Part shown: positions 24,117-33,086 of the stretch, in pieces | Numbering within the stretch: position 1 is the stretch's first letter | Layout: every line of letters begins with the position of its first letter | Assembly: GCF_002979455.1 (NCBI RefSeq) | Contig: NZ_PCOU01000025.1 | Coordinates: 1-64,000, forward strand | DNA length: 64,000 nt | Direction: 5' to 3' | DNA from: Chryseobacterium sp. MYb7 | Lineage (GTDB): Bacteria; Bacteroidota; Bacteroidia; Flavobacteriales; Weeksellaceae | Notes under the pieces: model-generated | Seen by the model: only the letters and a program-made list of their open reading frames with translations | What the model was told of the DNA's origin: nothing | The model's database searches: none | Translations under genes and position numbers: made by a program

Positions 24117-24959
24117 ATGAAATTACACGAGAAGATCTTATTAGGATCATTTATTTCAATGGCTGTAGTATCTTGTAATACTACTAATGACAATGTAGAA
24201 GAAAAAATGCCGCAAGAACAACAATCATTTTCAGAATTGCAAGCTATACCTAAAGGAGATATTCCTGCAGGCTTTGAAAAAACACAAATGTGTAAAGATG
24301 TTTATCTTCCGGGTGAGGATAAAATTCCTGGAAACACCTCAAAAGGATCTGTCATTACCAATAAAAAATGGCCCAATGGAAGTGTTATTACGGTACGTCT
24401 TTACGGAGGAACTACCAAAGTTCGAAATAAAGTGATGCAGTATGCCAATGAATGGTCAAATTACGCCAACATCACCTTTAATTTTATTACTACCGGAACG
24501 GCTCAAATCCGTGTTACATTTACGTCCGGTGCCGGATCCTATTCCTATATAGGAACAGATGCTCTTAATATAGCTTCCAATAAAGAAACTATGAACTTCG
24601 GTTGGTTTGATGATACAACCAGTGATACAGAATTCAGCAGAACAGCCATTCATGAATTTGGTCATGCACTTGGTATGATCCATGAGCATCAACACCCTTT
24701 AGCCGATATTCCATGGGATAAACCAAAGGTATATGCATATTATGCAGGATATCCAAATTACTGGACTCAAGCTCAGGTAGACAACAACCTTTTTGCTAAA
24801 TATTCAACCTCACAGACACAATATAGTGCCTATGATACGCAATCCATTATGCATTACAGCATTAGTTCAACCCTAACAACAAATGGATTCAGTGTAGGTA
24901 ATAATACAGTTTTATCATCTACAGACAAACAATTTATTGCAGGAGTATATCCAAAATAA
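24117..24959 (+). CDS. Astacin-type (M12A) zinc metalloprotease lipoprotein
   Basis: A 280-residue lipoprotein: lipobox ending in Cys20, propeptide-like segment to about 75, then a metzincin catalytic domain. The zinc motif HEFGHALGMIH is at 179-189 with Glu190, the HExxHxxGxxHE form of astacins, and the Met-turn SIMHYS is at 243-248. The domain is short and compact, like bacterial astacin-like proteases such as myroilysin and flavastacin relatives. Anchored at the cell surface or periplasm, it probably degrades extracellular protein. A clear terminator follows. Confidence 0.88.
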   Translation: MKLHEKILLGSFISMAVVSCNTTNDNVEEKMPQEQQSFSELQAIPKGDIPAGFEKTQMCKDVYLPGEDKIPGNTSKGSVITNKKWPNGSVITVRLYGGTTKVRNKVMQYANEWSNYANITFNFITTGTAQIRVTFTSGAGSYSYIGTDALNIASNKETMNFGWFDDTTSDTEFSRTAIHEFGHALGMIHEHQHPLADIPWDKPKVYAYYAGYPNYWTQAQVDNNLFAKYSTSQTQYSAYDTQSIMHYSISSTLTTNGFSVGNNTVLSSTDKQFIAGVYPK

Positions 24960-24981
24960 GAACACCACTTATCTCTATATG

Positions 24982-25017
24982 AGTCTACCTTGAGTAAAAT
25001 CAGGGTAGACTTTACTT
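24982..25017 (+). terminator. Terminator after the astacin gene
   Basis: AGTCTACC / GGTAGACT, 8-bp stem, followed by TTACTTTTT. Confidence 0.7.
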
Positions 25018-25086
25018 TTTATTTGAAACTGCAAAAATTTGCCTATTTGATTATGATTGACAAGTATAAGCTCTCTTTATTAATTT

Positions 25087-25369
25087 TTATAGTTTGTTCT
25101 TTTGTTTTTTCAGGTATATTTTTATTTCTTCTTCATATATTCCCACAATTGGTACTTCAAAAAAATTTGCTATTTTCTCCCACTCTTCGTGAATAATTCT
25201 CACATCACTGCTTTCCTTTCTGCTGTAATTAGATATATCTATTGCTATAAAATCAGCTCCCTAAACCTTTTTGTTTTCTTATAGCTTTTAATTTCTCTTT
25301 TTCATTGTGTGTTTTATTATTGAATGGAATATCTTCTGTAAATCTAATGTATATAATTTTATTAAACAT
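25087..25369 (-). pseudogene. Frameshifted XRE-family regulator
   Basis: Read on the minus strand, the ATG at 25369 opens a frame ending in EKEKLKAIRKQKGLGS and a stop; one frame over, the same helix-turn-helix continues as ADFIAIDISNYSRKESSDVR, then IIHEEWEKIANFFEVPIVGI and YEEEIKIYLKKQ, to a stop at 25087. Together these make an XRE HTH domain of a type common in Chryseobacterium, but about five residues between KGL and ADF are missing and the frame is shifted, consistent with a small deletion of roughly 11 bp. The extended C-terminal half of relatives is also absent. Non-functional remnant. Confidence 0.65.
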
Positions 25370-25489
25370 TACGGGTTTCCGTAATTATGCATTAAAACTA
25401 ATATCTATTTTTAATGCATAAATAAAGTGAAAAATAAAATTTCACTTTAAAAAGAATTAAGTTATATATTTACATTTTCATTTTATAAT

Positions 25490-26698
25490 ATGATTAAACA
25501 CAATTTAAAAAAATTATTCTATTTGTTATTTCTAGCATTAGGAATCGTTTCTTGTCGACAACAAGATGGATTATTGGAAACTCAAAATGATGAGAGAACA
25601 TTCAACCTTTTCAAGAAGGATAATCCTTACCAATCAAAGGATTCTCAGAATAATCTGTCTTTAGGAAACCTATATGCTTTAGATTTTCAACAAGCTTATT
25701 ATTCTTACGATCTTAAAAATGAAACAAATTACACTGGAATTAATGTAAAAGGTCCGATCGCTGATTCTTATATTAATTTTAGAATACATTCTCAAATAAT
25801 TGAAGATAAAAATGGGGTTATACATATGTATTTTCCAGTAATTAAAAATCGTAAAGTTTCCGATATCTATTACTCTACTATTAATAAAGAAAATACTATT
25901 CTAGGATTATATAAACTAAAAAATACTGAGCAAGAATATAATGATATTTTTTCTACATTTGAAAGAGTTGTTAATCGTCCTAATGAGAAGATATTCTCCA
26001 AAAGTGGAGGAGTAAATGAGATTGACGAAATTGTGATTACAGGACCATCGAATCCTTCAGATGATATGGGTGTAATAGGTCCTGGACAATGTGAAATGTA
26101 TGGGCAATGTAATAATGGTGGCGGATCTGGAAACTCCGGCGGTGGCAGCGGTGGCGGTGGCGGAGGAAATGGTACCCCTACAATTTCACTTACCCCACCT
26201 CTACCTCCAGATACTCCTATTAGCGATATAAATGATTTTTTAAAGTGTTTTGATACTAGTAAGCCTGCTAATCTTACAGTTTATGCAGCTAAAATGTTTT
26301 CTTCAAGTCCCTCAGGGCATGCATTTATATCCATAACTCAAGGAAGTAATACCATGACATATGGATTTTATCCTAAAAATTCAGGATTGGAACAAATAAT
26401 AGGTCCTGGACAAATGGGTAACGATAGTGGGCATGCCTATACAACCGCATGGAATATAGGAAATATTACTCCTGCACAACTTCAGGAAATTATTAAAACG
26501 TCTTCTGCATTTGCAAACACTAGTTATGATCTAAGATTTAATAATTGTGTTGATTTCGCAATAATTGTACTGAATAATGTAGGGATTAATATGACTCCGA
26601 TAAGTATCGATACACCTACTTCATTTTCAAATAGCATTCAATCTGGCGCCACAAGCACAAACGGAAACGCTCCTCAAACTAAAAGAAATTGTAAATAA
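25490..26698 (+). CDS. Lipoprotein with Gly-rich linker and C-terminal permuted papain-like domain
   Basis: A 402-residue lipoprotein (Cys22). The N-terminal half is an unassigned soluble domain ending in IDEIVITGPSNPSD; a Gly/Ser linker spans 209-229; the C-terminal domain (about 245-385) has SGHAFISI with His277 and RFNNCVDFA with Cys353. His before Cys is the order of circularly permuted NlpC/P60-like (LRAT-like) enzymes. The modular build and the overlapping small membrane gene downstream resemble a polymorphic toxin with its immunity protein, but no known toxin delivery marker is visible. Activity is inferred. Confidence 0.6.
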   Translation: MIKHNLKKLFYLLFLALGIVSCRQQDGLLETQNDERTFNLFKKDNPYQSKDSQNNLSLGNLYALDFQQAYYSYDLKNETNYTGINVKGPIADSYINFRIHSQIIEDKNGVIHMYFPVIKNRKVSDIYYSTINKENTILGLYKLKNTEQEYNDIFSTFERVVNRPNEKIFSKSGGVNEIDEIVITGPSNPSDDMGVIGPGQCEMYGQCNNGGGSGNSGGGSGGGGGGNGTPTISLTPPLPPDTPISDINDFLKCFDTSKPANLTVYAAKMFSSSPSGHAFISITQGSNTMTYGFYPKNSGLEQIIGPGQMGNDSGHAYTTAWNIGNITPAQLQEIIKTSSAFANTSYDLRFNNCVDFAIIVLNNVGINMTPISIDTPTSFSNSIQSGATSTNGNAPQTKRNCK

Positions 26699-27096
26699 TG
26701 ATTGTCAAAATTCTCAAAATTATCGCAGTAATTGCCTTTTTGTTTACACAAGGTATACATCAACATGATACACTAAATATAGGAATTATATTTATGTCAT
26801 TATATCAGTTTATTTCCGATATTTTAAATCCCGAATATGGAATTTTATGGGAAGGCTTAGGAATGGTATTTCTTATAGGAACTTTTATAGTATTTTTATC
26901 AAGCAACAGATATAAAGAAAGATATCTTTCAGCATTTTGTTTTATAAGTCTATTTATAGCTTTAATTTTGCTAACTGGAGTTTATGATCCAAATAATTAT
27001 AAAAGAATAAATAGTTGGTTCATTATTCCTTCACTATTATTTATTGCTAGTTCAATACTATCATTAATATTAGTCTTTAGAAATGAGATTGAGTAA
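26698..27096 (+). CDS. Four-helix membrane protein coupled to the lipoprotein gene
   Basis: A 132-residue protein with membrane segments at about 4-20, 28-40 (weak), 52-68, 77-95 and 105-127. Its ATG overlaps the upstream stop by one base (TAATG at 26696-26700), so translation is coupled to the lipoprotein. I recognise no family. Position, size and topology suit an immunity protein or an accessory membrane partner of the enzyme upstream; either role is inference. A perfect 20-bp hairpin follows. Confidence 0.6.
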   Translation: MIVKILKIIAVIAFLFTQGIHQHDTLNIGIIFMSLYQFISDILNPEYGILWEGLGMVFLIGTFIVFLSSNRYKERYLSAFCFISLFIALILLTGVYDPNNYKRINSWFIIPSLLFIASSILSLILVFRNEIE

Positions 27097-27097
27097 A

Positions 27098-27142
27098 AAT
27101 CAAAAAGTAATCCCGGAGTAGTTCCGGGATTACTTTTTGATT
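27098..27142. terminator. Strong bidirectional terminator
   Basis: Perfect 20-bp inverted repeat (AATCAAAAAGTAATCCCGGA and its complement) with loop GTAGT. Serves the membrane-protein gene on plus and the remnant at 27141 on minus. Confidence 0.85.
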
Positions 27143-27369
27143 AAAAATTATTGTTAAGCTTTTCAATTTCTCTTTTTGCAAAGACTTCCATCTCTTCAAT
27201 TATTTTTGAGCGTTCTTGACTTGATTTAAACCAAGCAACTTCAATCACATGAGTCAGCATTGTCGGATTTAAGTTGTCTACTCTGAAAAGAAGATCTACC
27301 CCCAGGAGATCTGTATAAAACAAAATATTACTCTTTGCCTGGCTCGTAAAACAAATTAAGTTCTTTCAT
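27141..27369 (-). pseudogene. Small gene with apparent frameshift next to tRNA-Arg
   Basis: An ATG at 27369 opens MKELNLFYEPGKE and stops at 27328; in the next frame the sequence goes on SNILFYTDLLGVDLLFRVDN to a stop at 27141 (60 codons without an ATG). Joined, they give a plausible protein of about 76 residues ending AKREIEKLNNNF. The pieces meet at an AAAGAGTAAT stretch, so a one-base change would restore the frame. The family is unrecognised. Alternatives are a sequencing error, a recent mutation or chance. Confidence 0.4.
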
Positions 27370-27403
27370 TTTGGGGGTATTTTTTGGGGTAAAATTAAAA
27401 AAA

Positions 27404-27428
27404 TCGCCCTATTTATAAGGGCGATTTG
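27404..27428 (-). terminator. tRNA terminator
   Basis: AAATCGCCC / GGGCGATTT around an 8-nt loop, directly behind the tRNA 3' end, followed on the minus strand by a T-run. Confidence 0.7.
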
Positions 27429-27500
27429 TGACCGCAGAAGGATTCGAACCCTCACTGTCGGAGCCGAAATCCGAAGTTCTATCCATTAAACTATGCAGCC
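27429..27500 (-). tRNA. tRNA-Arg, anticodon UCG
   Basis: The minus-strand sequence folds as a cloverleaf: acceptor GGCTGCA/TGCGGTC (two G-U pairs), D arm GTTT/GAAC, anticodon arm TCGGA/TCCGA with loop TTTCGGC (anticodon TCG at 27467-27465), T arm GAGGG-TTCGAAT-CCTTC, discriminator A. CCA is not encoded, as usual in Bacteroidota. It has its own terminator downstream. Confidence 0.88.
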
Positions 27501-27571
27501 TATTTCAGGTAGCAGATGAAAGGAAACAGGTAATAGGTGCTGAGCCTTTTTACTTTATCCTAAATCTACTT

Positions 27572-29335
27572 TTAGAAAGTAATTTTCACACCTCCCAGAA
27601 TCTGTGCACCCAGGACTTTATATCCTTTGTACGTCTGGTATTTTGAGCTCAGAAGATTATTTCCGAGTGCGAAAATACTGAAATTTTTGTGAATTTTATA
27701 CTCTGCAGAAAGATTTAAATCAGCATAACCACCCACTTTATCGTTGGTGTTCTCCGTAGACTGGAAGATCACATTCGGAGCACCTACTCCTTCAATCGCA
27801 TAAGAGTTTGTAGTTCTGTCACTTGCAAAGATTCCTTTGAATCCTAACAATAACTTCTTGTCAAGCATGGTATATTTTGCCCCGATGCTCGCATTGAATA
27901 AAGGAACGTTATAAATATTGTCGTAAGTCTTCAGATCATACTTCGTGAACCTTAATTCTCCATCTATAATAAGGTTGGCCAATGGGAAATATTGTACACT
28001 ACCCTTGATATCGCTTACATTTCCGTCATCATAAACGGCAGAGAATGTATTGGCAAAATTGTAGGCAGAACGGTTAACAGATGTATTATCGAAAAGACCA
28101 TTAGCTTTAAAGAACATAATATCTCTCATCTTTCCATAGCCTGCGGAGAAGTCATATTTCAACGTTTCATCAATATCTCCTCTCAATCCTACATAAAAAT
28201 GATATTTCGTCTCTGTTGGCTTTAAAAACTGGTCAGAAAGGATGAATGGATTCGTCTGCAACATATCTCCATACGTATTCAGCTTCAAACCTCCGTCTAC
28301 CCCTCCGTAGAATTTAAATTCTTTAGCAGCAGCAAATTGGAACTCCGCCTGCGGGAACCAGTAGGTTTTATTATTTTTTTGCTGTTCTAATTGATCGTTG
28401 GAATTTTTAGCATTCAGGAAAGAGAATGAAGATCCTAACATCAAGTAAGATTCTCCTTTTCTAAACGTCACTTTCGGAGTCAGGCTTGTATTGAAGAAAT
28501 TGGAAGAGTTTTTATCTCTGATCGCAAAATCAGTTTTCACCGCATCTAATCCTACTCCAAGGTCAGCATTCAGGTTGATTCCTGATTTTCCTAATTCAAC
28601 AGCATGTTTAGAGAAATTAGCCAAAATTGAAACCTGATTCTCCGAAGCATCAAAATGGTCTTTCAGGAAGGAAGATTTTACCCTTACATCATTTAAAATT
28701 TCATTGGAGTAAAAATCATAGTAACCATTTACTTTAAACTGATTTACTTTTTGCTTCAGATCAATATCTCCCGTAGGCTGCATGGCATAGATTCCATAAT
28801 AATTATAGCTGTCTAAACCATATTCAGCATTAAGATTGAATTTCCCTTTTTCACCATAAGAGTTTAAGAAAGCGCCAACATTGGCGGAAGTCTGCCCGGA
28901 TTTCCAGTCATAATCTTTTTTAAGACCATTTGTAGAAAGAACATGAACATCTGCTCCTACTTCAAGCTTATTTTGAAGGGTTTTTGAAACGTTTCCGTCT
29001 ACCAGAACTTTCCCGTAATTACCCATTCCGAACTGGAAATAGTTATTCTGGGCAGTTCCATCAAATTTTGGAGCTACGTCCTCTCCTTGAATGGTTGAAG
29101 TTTTGAAATCCGAAACAGCAGGAACATCTGTGATGGTATATTTCACAGGAGTCTGCGATTTCTCTTCCGGCGGATAATTCTTGATGGTTTCCACAGAAGT
29201 TTTCTTCTTCTCGATCTTCTTCACTTCCGGCTCTCTTTTTTTGTTAAGAACCAGTTTTTCCTCCTTGATCTGGGAAAACGCCACTGACGAAACCCCTAAA
29301 AATAATATGGATAATATTTGAATCTTCTTGTTCAT
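27572..29335 (-). CDS. Outer-membrane beta-barrel protein, TonB-receptor-like without plug
   Basis: A 587-residue protein: signal peptide 1-21, a Lys/Glu-rich periplasmic linker (about 25-60), then from about 90 a long series of amphipathic strands (YFQFGMGNYGKVLVDGNV onward) and a C-terminal strand ending in LGGVKITF, typical of outer-membrane insertion. It resembles the barrel of TonB-dependent receptors, but no plug domain or TonB box is visible. It is the last of three genes with the 987-residue TPR protein and a lipoprotein, which suggests a joint envelope function. Confidence 0.72.
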   Translation of the reverse strand: MNKKIQILSILFLGVSSVAFSQIKEEKLVLNKKREPEVKKIEKKKTSVETIKNYPPEEKSQTPVKYTITDVPAVSDFKTSTIQGEDVAPKFDGTAQNNYFQFGMGNYGKVLVDGNVSKTLQNKLEVGADVHVLSTNGLKKDYDWKSGQTSANVGAFLNSYGEKGKFNLNAEYGLDSYNYYGIYAMQPTGDIDLKQKVNQFKVNGYYDFYSNEILNDVRVKSSFLKDHFDASENQVSILANFSKHAVELGKSGINLNADLGVGLDAVKTDFAIRDKNSSNFFNTSLTPKVTFRKGESYLMLGSSFSFLNAKNSNDQLEQQKNNKTYWFPQAEFQFAAAKEFKFYGGVDGGLKLNTYGDMLQTNPFILSDQFLKPTETKYHFYVGLRGDIDETLKYDFSAGYGKMRDIMFFKANGLFDNTSVNRSAYNFANTFSAVYDDGNVSDIKGSVQYFPLANLIIDGELRFTKYDLKTYDNIYNVPLFNASIGAKYTMLDKKLLLGFKGIFASDRTTNSYAIEGVGAPNVIFQSTENTNDKVGGYADLNLSAEYKIHKNFSIFALGNNLLSSKYQTYKGYKVLGAQILGGVKITF

Positions 29336-29370
29336 ATTTTCTTTATTTGAAAAAAATATATAACGGGTTT

Positions 29371-29862
29371 TTATTTATTGGAAGCAATATAATTGCCTAA
29401 TAAAGCTTTCCCTGACTGTTTTGAAAAAGTTCTCCCTAGTCTGAATATATTAAACAGCCAAAGGCTTTGATAAACTTGTAATTTGTATTGATAATTTTTC
29501 GTTGTACTGTTCTCTGCTACATCATAGCTGTAAGAAATATCATACGGAAATCCCGAAGGCAATAGACCAACTGTAAGCATACTTCCAATCATTGGATTTC
29601 CGCAAGGAGGAGTACGCGTCATCATGGGATGCAGAGTTATTTTTGCTGCATAAGTACTGTCTTCTACAATTTCATAAATATTGGAGTGTTTTAAAATTTT
29701 AAATTCTTTTTCAAGATCCTTATTTACCACAAAAACCTTTTGCTTTTTGAAATCAGCTTTTGCATGGTTATATTCTTTTGGATAGGCACTGTACGAAGGA
29801 ATGCAGCTCCAGAGAGAACCGGAAATTAAAAAAGAATATATGGCAATTTTAAACACCTTCAT
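29371..29862 (-). CDS. Hypothetical lipoprotein, 163 residues
   Basis: The N terminus MKVFKIAIYSFLISGSLWSC is a lipoprotein signal with Cys20 as the lipidated residue. The mature part has segments such as DSTYAAKITLHPMMTRTPPC and YDISYSYDVAENSTTKNYQY that suggest beta structure. Family not recognised. It starts 3 bp after the stop of the TPR gene and ends 35 bp before the barrel gene, so the three are co-transcribed and may act together at the outer membrane. Confidence 0.7.
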   Translation of the reverse strand: MKVFKIAIYSFLISGSLWSCIPSYSAYPKEYNHAKADFKKQKVFVVNKDLEKEFKILKHSNIYEIVEDSTYAAKITLHPMMTRTPPCGNPMIGSMLTVGLLPSGFPYDISYSYDVAENSTTKNYQYKLQVYQSLWLFNIFRLGRTFSKQSGKALLGNYIASNK

Positions 29863-29865
29863 TTC

Positions 29866-32829
29866 CTATTTCTTAATCTGCTTTTTAACTTCTTTAGCTT
29901 CAGCTACGATTTCAGGGAAATCTTTGTAGTTCGCAATGATCTGATCACAGGTATAACTTGCCTGGTAGTTATCTTTCAGACCGATATAGTTTTTCGCCAT
30001 CAATACCAACGCTTTTGCTCCCCAGAATTCTTCAGATGCATAGTTATTGGCAAGCTTAAAGATCGTTTCGTTAGAAGATTTGAAAGCTTTTCCTTTGTTC
30101 TGATAATACGCTTTAGCATACAAAGCTTCCGCAGCTACTGAAGTATTGGATGATTTTTCAAGGGAAACATAAGCAGACTGTGCCTCTTTATCCTTTCCTG
30201 AATTCATCAGACTTCTTGCTTTAATCACTTTTGCTGTTTCAATAACGGCTGCTGAGTTTTTAGAATTAGCAATTACTGCATTGGCTAATTTTTCAGCTTC
30301 AGAGAAATTATTTTCTTGTGCGTACAACTTCATCAGCTCCACATTCGCATAATTCTTAATACCAATGTCTGAAGAATTCTTAATGCCTTCAAGGTACTTT
30401 TTAGCTTCTGCTGTATTCCCTTGTGCAATAAATATTTGAGCTAAACGAGTTTCTGCATCACCCTGGTAATCGTTCTGAATTCCAGAAACTTCCTGAAGCA
30501 CAAGTAAAGCTTTAGTTGAATTATTAGTCTGATAGTAACTTTCTCCCAATTCATACTTCGCCTGGTACAATCCTTCACCTGTTGGGTTCTGCGTAAGATA
30601 CTTTTCGTAGTAAGAAATTGCATTCTTATAATCTTTCTTCGCGAAGAACTGTTTAGCAGTTGAAAGGTTAATTTCATCTATTTCAGCAGTATCTACATTC
30701 ACACCAATATTTCTTGCGAAACTTTCATATCCCGAAACATCTCCGTTTTTCGTGAAGATAGGTTTTGCGGCCTGAACTACTTTCTGAGCATAGGCTGTAT
30801 TTTTATACTGCTCACCCAGAGATTTCAGTTCAGAAAGCGCTTTATCATTCTGATTCTGATCGATATAGTTCTGTGCTCTGTAGATAGAAGCATTCGCAAT
30901 AAGATCTTTGTCGGAAGATCCTTTAATTACTTTTCCAAAATAATCATTGGAGTTCGCAAAATCATCCTGAGCTGCATATGCTGTTCCTATTTCGTATTGA
31001 GCATCATCATAATATTCGGAATCCGGATATTTTGATAAAAGATTTTTAAGGTTGGTAATCTTCGCCTGTGTATCTCCTTTGAATCCTAAAGCCATCGCTT
31101 TTTGGTACAAGGTATAATCCGTAGCATCTTCATTTTTATCATAAATAGCAATCGCTTCGTTCAGATCATTGTTGGCATAATGAATATCTGCAAGACGAAG
31201 TTCTGCATCATTTTTAAATTCCGGTTTCGGATTGGTAAGATATTGTTTGAAGTAAGTAGCAGCCTGATCAAATTTCTTGGATTTAAAATAAGCATATCCT
31301 AAATCATACGGAAGCTGCTGTTTTTCAGGGAAGTTTTCATTAAGAAGCTTTTCATAACGAACAATGGCAGACGGATAATTTCCTTTTTGGTAATACACCT
31401 GTGCCAGCCAGTATAAAGCTCTGCTGTTGAATTCTTTATTGATATTAAAGCCAAGACTTCTTAAGAAATATTTCTCAGCTTCATCATAATTTCCTTTGTT
31501 GAACTCTTCAGTCCCTAATAAATAAGAAACCTCTTGGTCTACTTTGTTGATGTCAGGAGTAGAACTCTGTAATCTATCAATCGCATTCAAAGTTTCTTTA
31601 TAGTTTCCGGAATACAGATAAGATTTCACCAATAATGATCTCATTTCTGTGGCATTGGCACCATTCTGATTTTCGTTGATATAACTTTGAATCACCGCCG
31701 AAGGGCTTTCAAACGGGTTACCGATATCGTAACTTAATTTAGCGTACTGCTCATGAGCCAGTTTTTTCACTTTCGCATCATAATCCATTTGATAAGAAGA
31801 ACGGAATGCAGAAAGTGCTTCCTGCTTTTTATCTACTGCCAGATAAGCATTTCCTAACTGATAGTAAGCATTTTGTGCTAAAGCAGAATTGCTGTTCAGA
31901 AGCTGATTGTAATAAGAAACCGCTTCATCATATTTTTTAAGTTGGGCAGCTACAAATCCCATCTCATACAAATCATTTTCAGATGGATTTTGCTGTACAC
32001 TCAGATAATCTTTTAAATGTGGGTAAGCAGAACTGTAATCATTCTTCATGAAATAACTTTCACCAATGATCTTATGAACTTCTGCCTTATAAGAATCTGA
32101 AATATTTTCTTTTAACAGAGCATTTCCTTCCGTAATTGCCTGATCATAGTTCTTATCGTTATAATACATCTGTACATAATAAGGACGTACCAGCTTTGAG
32201 AATTTATCCTGATCTTTTATTGAATCAAAATACTGGAAAGCTTTATCATTCTGCCTGTTGCTATAATATAAATGCCCAAGCATATAAGCAATATCTCCTT
32301 TTTGAGACTGATCTGCTGTTTTATAGGCTTCTTCCAGTGCATCAACAGCTCCTTTGGAGTCACCCGTCATGAATTTTGCATATCCAAGCTTCAAAATATA
32401 CTGGGTATTCTCCTCTTTCGAAAGCTGATACTGGTTCACCTTTTTCAAGGTTTCCAGCGCTTTGTCAAAATCTTTTTTTGCCAAATAGTAATCTGCCAGA
32501 GGAAGATTAGCCTGGGCAAAATAAGCAGAATTAGGATATTCTTTCATGAAAGCCGTTAACCCTTCTTCAGCATGATTTTTCTGAAGAATCACACCAATCA
32601 CATTATCAAAAAACTGCGCTGCTTCCTTCTTCGAACGGGACAAATTCTGATTGTAGAAGTATTGTCTTGCGTATTCGTATTGTGAAGCGTTGTAAATTTT
32701 AGTCTGATAAAGATTTTCGGCTAGATTGAACCTGTAATTTTCTTTCTGGGTAAAATATTGGGACTGTTGCGCATCGGAGATTCCGAAATAAATTACTGCA
32801 GCCGCTAAAAGTATTTTTTTTGATTTCAT
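29866..32829 (-). CDS. Large exported TPR-repeat protein
   Basis: A 987-residue protein with a signal peptide (1-20) and tetratricopeptide-like repeats over almost the whole length (for example ALETLKKVNQYQLSKEENTQ, then YPSAIVRYEKLLNENFPEKQ, and FAKKDYKNAISYYEKYLTQN). No enzymatic domain is seen. Such solenoids act as periplasmic scaffolds. The length and the association with a downstream lipoprotein and beta-barrel suggest an outer-membrane assembly or transport complex; this is inference. The start ATG at 32829 follows a 250-bp intergenic region shared with the divergent CocE-like gene. Confidence 0.82.
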   Translation of the reverse strand: MKSKKILLAAAVIYFGISDAQQSQYFTQKENYRFNLAENLYQTKIYNASQYEYARQYFYNQNLSRSKKEAAQFFDNVIGVILQKNHAEEGLTAFMKEYPNSAYFAQANLPLADYYLAKKDFDKALETLKKVNQYQLSKEENTQYILKLGYAKFMTGDSKGAVDALEEAYKTADQSQKGDIAYMLGHLYYSNRQNDKAFQYFDSIKDQDKFSKLVRPYYVQMYYNDKNYDQAITEGNALLKENISDSYKAEVHKIIGESYFMKNDYSSAYPHLKDYLSVQQNPSENDLYEMGFVAAQLKKYDEAVSYYNQLLNSNSALAQNAYYQLGNAYLAVDKKQEALSAFRSSYQMDYDAKVKKLAHEQYAKLSYDIGNPFESPSAVIQSYINENQNGANATEMRSLLVKSYLYSGNYKETLNAIDRLQSSTPDINKVDQEVSYLLGTEEFNKGNYDEAEKYFLRSLGFNINKEFNSRALYWLAQVYYQKGNYPSAIVRYEKLLNENFPEKQQLPYDLGYAYFKSKKFDQAATYFKQYLTNPKPEFKNDAELRLADIHYANNDLNEAIAIYDKNEDATDYTLYQKAMALGFKGDTQAKITNLKNLLSKYPDSEYYDDAQYEIGTAYAAQDDFANSNDYFGKVIKGSSDKDLIANASIYRAQNYIDQNQNDKALSELKSLGEQYKNTAYAQKVVQAAKPIFTKNGDVSGYESFARNIGVNVDTAEIDEINLSTAKQFFAKKDYKNAISYYEKYLTQNPTGEGLYQAKYELGESYYQTNNSTKALLVLQEVSGIQNDYQGDAETRLAQIFIAQGNTAEAKKYLEGIKNSSDIGIKNYANVELMKLYAQENNFSEAEKLANAVIANSKNSAAVIETAKVIKARSLMNSGKDKEAQSAYVSLEKSSNTSVAAEALYAKAYYQNKGKAFKSSNETIFKLANNYASEEFWGAKALVLMAKNYIGLKDNYQASYTCDQIIANYKDFPEIVAEAKEVKKQIKK

Positions 32830-33038
32830 TCTTCTTGATATAAGAAAATTAGTCTAAATAAGTTAACGAAAATATTAAAAACTTATTGTTTAAGCAAGTT
32901 TTAACACCGTTAATGGATGTTAATTCTTATTTCATAACCATGAAAATTTTCTCACTATACAATGATAAAATTTACTACTTTCGTCTAATAAAATGTAAAC
33001 AATTTTAATTAACCGTTATCAAAAACGTATTTAAATTG

Positions 33039-33066
33039 GATACTTTTTCAACAACAGCTAAAAACA
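33039..33066 (+). promoter_or_regulatory. Conserved leader of CocE-like gene 1
   Basis: GATACTTTTTCAACAACAGC and flanking bases recur before the second copy (35474-35501) with few changes. TACTTTTT resembles the -7 box, so the promoter was probably duplicated along with the gene. Confidence 0.5.
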
Positions 33067-33086
33067 TACCATAAACACACCATTCC

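Noticed and set aside
27141..27500. Prophage or integrative element attached at tRNA-Arg
   Set aside because: No integrase gene and no duplicated tRNA 3' end were found in the neighbourhood.
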